Shown here in pieces: positions 15,153 to 19,031 of a DNA stretch of 19,031 bases. Origin of the DNA: an uncultured Collinsella sp. (GTDB taxonomy: Bacteria > Actinomycetota > Coriobacteriia > Coriobacteriales > Coriobacteriaceae); contig URKV01000022.1 of NCBI GenBank assembly GCA_900548565.1, forward strand, positions 1 to 19,031. The letters are read 5' to 3'. The notes under the pieces are model-generated. The model was not told the origin of the DNA. It saw only the letters and a list, made by a program, of their open reading frames with translations, and ran no database searches. The translations under genes were made by a program, and so were the position numbers. Position 1 is the first letter of the stretch. Every line of letters begins with the position of its first letter.

Positions 15153-15572
15153 CTAGACAAGCTTACCAAGACAGTGATCGATCATATGCTGGACCATCTG
15201 CGCCTCGAAGCCCACAAAGTCCTGCTTGCGCTCGCGCATCTTGCCGTCGACGATCACGTCATAAGCAACCTTGCACTTGATATAGCGCGTGGACTTGGTG
15301 ACCTCCTCGTGCGTCAGGCAGCTCTCCTCCATCTTGCTGGCGCCCAGGCCAAACACCAGGCGGGGGTTGTAGAGCACATGGGGCTCGCCGGCGTCGTCCA
15401 GGTAGACGCAGACCTTCTTGGTAACGCCAATCTGGTTAGCGGCAAGGCAGCCGGCATCGTCGAGCGACTTGATGGTATCGATCAGGTCCTGAGCAACCGA
15501 CTCGTCCTCGACGGTCGCGACCTCGCAACGCTGGGACAGAATAGCCTCGTCGTGGCAGAGCTCTTTAATCAT
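15153..15572 (-). CDS. Peptide deformylase-like protein lacking the catalytic glutamate
   Basis: A 139-residue protein. The start is ATG 15572, with GGAGG five bases before it; an ATG at 15584 precedes that site and has none of its own. Motif I is CLAANQIG (42-49), keeping the glutamine that the first deformylase gene lacks. Motif II is ESCLT (83-87) instead of EGCLS, keeping Cys85. Motif III is QHMIDH (128-133): both metal histidines (129, 133) remain, but the catalytic glutamate of HExDH is Met130. A metal could still bind, while normal deformylation should be very weak or absent. The reading frame is clean and ends in a terminator, so it looks maintained rather than decayed. It could bind formyl peptides or act on other substrates. 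The role is unknown. Confidence 0.85.
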   Translation of the reverse strand: MIKELCHDEAILSQRCEVATVEDESVAQDLIDTIKSLDDAGCLAANQIGVTKKVCVYLDDAGEPHVLYNPRLVFGLGASKMEESCLTHEEVTKSTRYIKCKVAYDVIVDGKMRERKQDFVGFEAQMVQHMIDHCLGKLV

Positions 15573-15605
15573 ACGTTCCTCCATAGGGGTCGTTGTAACT
15601 GCTTA

Positions 15606-15640
15606 AGTATACGGTACCCACACATTTTCATACGGAAAAT
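15606..15640 (-). promoter_or_regulatory. Candidate promoter and inverted repeat of the deformylase-like gene
   Basis: On the minus strand TATACT (15611-15606) is a good -10 about 34 bases before the ATG; no good -35 stands at the usual distance. Instead a dyad, ATTTTC (15624-15629), ATACG, GAAAAT (15635-15640), overlaps the -35 region. This suggests a promoter needing an activator or blocked by a repressor bound there. Confidence 0.4.
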
Positions 15641-15765
15641 ACCGCCCGTCCGCTACAAAGCGCCGAACATCAACATGTGAGGAACAGCAAGGTTGTAAAG
15701 GCGATATAGTGAGTGAGTTCGTGTCAATCGGCCTAAACTCGGGGCCGAACAAGGAAAGGGTATGC

Positions 15766-17079
15766 ATGGACGAACTATTTCACGTCAGCGAGCGCAAGTC
15801 CACAATCGGGACCGAACTTCGCGCTGGACTGACAACGTTCCTGGCAATGGCCTACATCATTGCCGTCAACCCCGCGGTGCTCTCGGGCGCCGGCATCGAT
15901 GCGGGAGCGCTCGCCTGCGCCACTTGCCTGGGCGCCGGCATCATGACCATCTGCATGGGCATCTTCGCCAACCGCCCGCTCGCCTGCGCTTCGGGCCTGG
16001 GCATCAACGCCATGATCGCGGGCATCGCCACCACCATGTGCGGCGGCGACTGGCACGTGGCCATGAGCGTTATCTTCCTCGAGGGTATCGTCATCTTGCT
16101 GCTCGTCCTTTGCGGCCTGCGCGAGGCCATCATGGATGCCATCCCTGTGGTCCTGCGCCACGCCATCTCGGTTGGCTTGGGTCTGTTTATCGCCATGATC
16201 GGCCTGTGCGACGCCGGCATCATCACCGCTGGCGCCGGTACGCTCGTCGGCCTGGGCGACATCGCCTCCCCCACCTTTATCGTCGGCATCATCTCCATCG
16301 TCGTGACGGTTGCCCTGGCTTCCCGCAACGTGCCGGGCTCGCTGCTCATCGGCATCATCGTCGCCGTTATCGCCGGTATCCCGCTGGGCGTCACCCATGC
16401 GCCCGAGGGCCTTATCGCCCCGCTCAACTTCTCGACCTTTGGCGCCCCGTTTGCCAGCACCGCCGACGGCAACATGGCCATCGTGAAGGTTCTGACCGAC
16501 CCGATGCTGCTCGTCGTCGCCTTCTCGCTGCTCATGAGTGACTTCTTCGACACCATGGGCACCGCGATGGCCGTCGCCAAGCAGGGCGAGTTCTTGACCG
16601 AGGACGGCAATGTCGAGGACATCCGCCCCATCTTGGTCGTTGACTCCGTGGCCGCCGCTGCCGGTGGCTTTATGGGCGTCTCCTCCATCACCACCTTCGT
16701 CGAGTCCACCTCTGGCGCTGCCGACGGCGGCCGCACGGGCCTCACCTCCGTCACCACCGGCGTGCTGTTCATTCTCGCCGCGTTCTTCTCCCCCATCGTC
16801 ACCATCGTTTCCAGCGCCGCCACCTGCGGTGCTCTGGTCTACGTCGGCTACCTCATGATGAGCGAGGCCTCCGAGATCGACTGGTCCGACGTGTCGCAGG
16901 GTTTCCCGGCGTTCATGATTGTCGCCGGCGTGCCCTTCACCTACTCCATCTCTGCCGGCATTGGTCTGGGCTTTATCGCCTACGTGATCGTCGCGCTCTT
17001 TAAGGGCGAGGCCTCCAAGATCAAGCCGCTCATGTGGATCGCAGCCCTCGCCTTCCTCGTCTACTTCTTTGTAGCGTAA
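15766..17079 (+). CDS. NCS2/AzgA-type adenine/guanine/hypoxanthine permease
   Basis: A 437-residue inner-membrane purine-proton symporter. The start is ATG 15766, with AAAGGG five bases upstream; a GTG at 15709 in the same frame lacks a ribosome site. AzgA-type signatures are visible in order: TTFLAMAYIIAVNP (23-36), ANRPLACASGLGINAMI (68-84, for the usual PxxxxxGMGxNA), FFDTMGT in the middle and FVESTSGAADGGRTGLTSV in the substrate region. About 13-14 hydrophobic segments, including re-entrant ones, are expected. It likely imports purine bases for salvage; the exact base is uncertain. A -10-like TATAGT lies at 15705-15710. I see no purine riboswitch in the short leader, although relatives in Firmicutes often carry one. 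Divergent from the deformylase-like gene, and closed by its own terminator. Confidence 0.94.
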   Translation: MDELFHVSERKSTIGTELRAGLTTFLAMAYIIAVNPAVLSGAGIDAGALACATCLGAGIMTICMGIFANRPLACASGLGINAMIAGIATTMCGGDWHVAMSVIFLEGIVILLLVLCGLREAIMDAIPVVLRHAISVGLGLFIAMIGLCDAGIITAGAGTLVGLGDIASPTFIVGIISIVVTVALASRNVPGSLLIGIIVAVIAGIPLGVTHAPEGLIAPLNFSTFGAPFASTADGNMAIVKVLTDPMLLVVAFSLLMSDFFDTMGTAMAVAKQGEFLTEDGNVEDIRPILVVDSVAAAAGGFMGVSSITTFVESTSGAADGGRTGLTSVTTGVLFILAAFFSPIVTIVSSAATCGALVYVGYLMMSEASEIDWSDVSQGFPAFMIVAGVPFTYSISAGIGLGFIAYVIVALFKGEASKIKPLMWIAALAFLVYFFVA

Positions 17080-17105
17080 CGGAAAAGCTGCCAAAGCAGA
17101 ACACC

Positions 17106-17146
17106 AAAGCGCGGAGTCGCATCGAGCGGCCCCGCGCTTTTCTTTT
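17106..17146 (+). terminator. Intrinsic terminator of the purine permease gene
   Basis: AAAGCGCGG (17106-17114) pairs with CCGCGCTTT (17132-17140), enclosing a 17-base loop, and is followed by TCTTTT. It begins 27 bases after the permease stop. Confidence 0.85.
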
Positions 17147-17286
17147 AAAGCCAGGCAACGCACGGACGCGCGATGTATTGCTTCCCAAGTTTTGGACATT
17201 TTGCCCTCCAAACGGCACTACCGCCGGCTACATCCTGCAGATATGCTGGGCGTAATCGCATAGGCCCTATGAGGATGGGAGTAACC

Positions 17287-19031
17287 ATGGCCGCCTTGTT
17301 CACGACCCCCAAGCGCAATGACAAAACCTCTGGAGCCCATTTTGTCGAGCCCGACGTGCGCCGTCGCACGCTGCTCGCACACGGCATCTGGCGCCGCGTG
17401 ACACGCCGCATCGTCTGCGGCCTGGCCTGCGCGCTCACGGTGAGCTCGCTGCTCATGCCGAGCGTCTCGCTCGCGGCGGAGTGGGTGGACGTCGGCGGCG
17501 TCCGCCACGAAGCGGCCGCGGGGCCCGCGGGAGACGCCGCCGGCACCTGGAGCTGGGACGGCGCCAACGACATGAAGCTCAACGGCTATAACGGCGGTGC
17601 AATCGAGGCCAAGGGCAAGCTCAACATTGCCTACGAGGGCAAGAACACCGTGAAAACCGAGCCCGATTACACTGGAGCCGCCATCAAAGCGCAGGATGGC
17701 ACTAGCCAGAAAGCAGAGTTGAACATAACGAGCTCGAATAGCACGGATGAGCTCAATGTGACAGCCGAGACCGATGCAATTAAATCCACAGGCGACCTCT
17801 CCATTTCTGGCCCAGGCACTGTGAACACCACAAGCACTAATGCCGACGGAATTGAGGCAAAGGGCGATCTCTCTATCACGGGCTCGGGCACCGTGAATGC
17901 TACGGGAGGCACCGAAGGCATCCAATCCAAGGGCAAGACCACCATCGATTCCTCTGGCACAGTGATCGCAAAAGGAAACGAAAGTTACGGCATCTCCGCG
18001 GGCAGTGACCTCATCATCAAAGGCGGTGGCAAGGTAGAAGCAAGCTCGATAGAAGAAGCGGCGATTTGGGCTGAAGACGGCAACATCGACATCTCGGGCG
18101 GCAGTCAGGTCGAGGCGAGCTCCCAGGAAGACCTTGCCGTCGACGCTGAGGGCAGTCTCACGGTCACCAACGCATCCCTTAACGCAAGCGGTGTTGAGTA
18201 TGGCGTCTATGGCCGCAAGGGCATCACGCTCGACCACGCGACCGTGACGGTCCGTGCAAGCACGGGCGGCGGTTGGCAAACTATCGCTCTCATCACTGAC
18301 GAGGACGACATCGTCATCAAGAATGGTTCCATCGTGGACGCGCTCGCGGAAGGCGGGTTCTCGGCTGCTATCGCCAGCAGAAACTACAACCCTGGCGAGT
18401 CAGGCGGCCACATCTACATCAGCGACTCCGCTGTCAAGGCTATAGCCCGCTATATCGAGACCGGTGGCGGCCCCGACCACTACAGCAACGACCAGGACGG
18501 CGAGATTGACCCTGGGCCTCAAGGCCTGAACATCGGCATCTTCGCCCAGTCCGAGAAGGGCATCACGCCCGCGACCATCTCAATCGTCCGCAGCAAGGTC
18601 ACTGCCGAAGGAGACACGGCGGCGATCTTCGCCCTTGCCATGAGCGCGGACGGCAAGGCAATCGGCACCATCGAAATCGAAGGCTCCACCATCCTGACGC
18701 CTGAAGGCGGCAAGGTCATTGACTATCGCAACAAAGAAGAGCTCAGCAACGGCGACATCTACGAGGCAGGTCAAACCATCGGCACGGGTGACGCCACAAT
18801 CGACTCCCCCTATGACGCCGCTGTCGCCAAGAGCACGGTCATCGTGCCTCCCGAGGAGATCAAACCCGAGGAAAAGCCCGGCGAGACCAAGCCCGAGGGT
18901 TCCAAGTCCGAGGGCACGAAGACGACCAAGACCGTTGCAGTTGCAACCACGGGAGCCAAGACCACCGGCAAGCTCGCAGCAACCGGCGACGCCTCGAGCG
19001 CAGCCATCGTGGCAGCCGCCCTTGCGGGAAC
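17287..19031 (+). CDS. Sortase-anchored beta-solenoid surface protein, C-terminus beyond window
   Basis: The frame opens at ATG 17287 behind GAGGATGGGAG and is still open at the window end (581 codons). After a long basic N-region, RRVTRRIVCGLACALTVSS leads a hydrophobic core ending at SLAA (61-64), a signal peptide with probable cleavage near 64. From about residue 100 to 500 the protein is a repetitive Gly/Ser/Ala/Thr-rich solenoid with alternating hydrophobics, like carbohydrate-binding Cthe_2159 or pectate-lyase-type right-handed beta-helices. A Pro/Glu/Lys/Thr-rich wall-spanning stretch follows, then LAATGD (563-568), a class E-type LAXTG sortase signal, and the start of a hydrophobic helix. 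It is therefore probably attached to the cell wall by sortase and may be an adhesin or glycan binder; no enzymatic residues are evident. GC drops in the solenoid compared with the signal region. The 207-base region before it holds the permease terminator and a TTTGGA/TCCAAA dyad (17191-17212) but no clear promoter. Confidence 0.85.
   Translation, partial: MAALFTTPKRNDKTSGAHFVEPDVRRRTLLAHGIWRRVTRRIVCGLACALTVSSLLMPSVSLAAEWVDVGGVRHEAAAGPAGDAAGTWSWDGANDMKLNGYNGGAIEAKGKLNIAYEGKNTVKTEPDYTGAAIKAQDGTSQKAELNITSSNSTDELNVTAETDAIKSTGDLSISGPGTVNTTSTNADGIEAKGDLSITGSGTVNATGGTEGIQSKGKTTIDSSGTVIAKGNESYGISAGSDLIIKGGGKVEASSIEEAAIWAEDGNIDISGGSQVEASSQEDLAVDAEGSLTVTNASLNASGVEYGVYGRKGITLDHATVTVRASTGGGWQTIALITDEDDIVIKNGSIVDALAEGGFSAAIASRNYNPGESGGHIYISDSAVKAIARYIETGGGPDHYSNDQDGEIDPGPQGLNIGIFAQSEKGITPATISIVRSKVTAEGDTAAIFALAMSADGKAIGTIEIEGSTILTPEGGKVIDYRNKEELSNGDIYEAGQTIGTGDATIDSPYDAAVAKSTVIVPPEEIKPEEKPGETKPEGSKSEGTKTTKTVAVATTGAKTTGKLAATGDASSAAIVAAALAG
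17791..18288 (+). repeat. Degenerate 23-25-codon repeats encoding solenoid coils
   Basis: Units of the form G-(D)-L-x-I-x-G-x-G-x-V-x-A begin at 17791, 17863, 17932, 18004, 18079, 18151 and 18220, i.e. steps of 24, 23, 24, 25, 24 and 23 codons. The first two are still clearly similar in DNA over 39 bases (17791-17829 and 17863-17901). The constant step matches one coil of a right-handed beta-helix. Confidence 0.75.

Noticed and set aside
15573..15765. Possible purine riboswitch before the permease
   Set aside because: The predicted leader is only about 50 bases, and I could not find the conserved three-way junction elements.
15775..17211. 478-codon open frame antisense to the purine permease
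   Set aside because: Low-complexity Asp/Gly/His/Ala-rich translation typical of antisense frames over hydrophobic membrane genes; no ribosome site.
17191..17212. TTTGGA-N10-TCCAAA dyad before the surface protein as an operator or repeated element
   Set aside because: Six-base arms with a ten-base spacer arise easily by chance; without a genome-wide search it cannot be called.
17218..18279. 353-codon minus-strand frame over the surface protein
   Set aside because: No ribosome site or homology; the plus strand has a signal peptide, periodic coils and a sortase motif.
1..19031. CRISPR arrays, tRNA/rRNA genes, insertion sequences, prophage
   Set aside because: No regularly spaced repeats with unique spacers, no transposase or integrase frames and no tRNA-like foldings were recognised. 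The Tn5 end at the start is library adapter, not a resident transposon.

Overview
The window is about 19 kb of GC-rich DNA (roughly 60% by eye) from a Gram-positive, most likely a gut actinobacterium of the Coriobacteriia and probably Collinsella. The clues are the GC-rich codon use, a bile salt hydrolase, a surface protein with an LAATG sortase motif of the kind used in high-GC Gram-positives, and the overall gene mix. The genus is an inference. Bases 1-28 are not biological: they are Nextera transposase adapter left at a contig end, so the first gene is cut by an assembly edge.

Left part (29-2700): a truncated MFS drug-efflux-type transporter on the minus strand is divergent from a peptide deformylase-family gene followed 36 bases later by a LysR regulator. 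A strong bidirectional terminator separates this block from the next.

Catabolic block (2710-7790, all minus strand): amidohydrolase-2 family protein, two tandem ceramidase-fold proteins, then a PTS EIIBC sugar permease. The first three genes are tightly packed and start from a good sigma-70-like promoter with a LysR-box-like dyad upstream of it. The amidohydrolase and one of the two ceramidase-like proteins lack metal-ligand positions that define their families. No function is assigned to the cluster. Uptake and cytoplasmic processing of an amide- or lactone-containing sugar derivative is a guess from context.

Central part (8017-11587): an AlaA-type aminotransferase carries an N-terminal Cro/C1-type helix-turn-helix domain. 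The gene has a second, well-placed ribosome binding site and ATG exactly where stand-alone AlaA proteins begin, so it may make both a DNA-binding fusion and the plain enzyme. Its upstream region holds a perfect 20-bp palindrome and further TTCAATTT copies spaced by about whole helical turns, which looks like an autoregulatory operator. A LysR regulator and a divergent EamA-type exporter follow.

Right part (11745-19031): Kup potassium transporter; bile salt hydrolase with the full catalytic set; a second peptide-deformylase-like gene whose catalytic glutamate is replaced by methionine; an AzgA/NCS2 purine permease; and the first 1.7 kb of a sortase-anchored beta-solenoid surface protein that runs off the window. 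Most genes end in recognisable hairpins. I saw no tRNA, rRNA, CRISPR, insertion sequence or riboswitch. No gene-free stretch exceeds about 230 bases.
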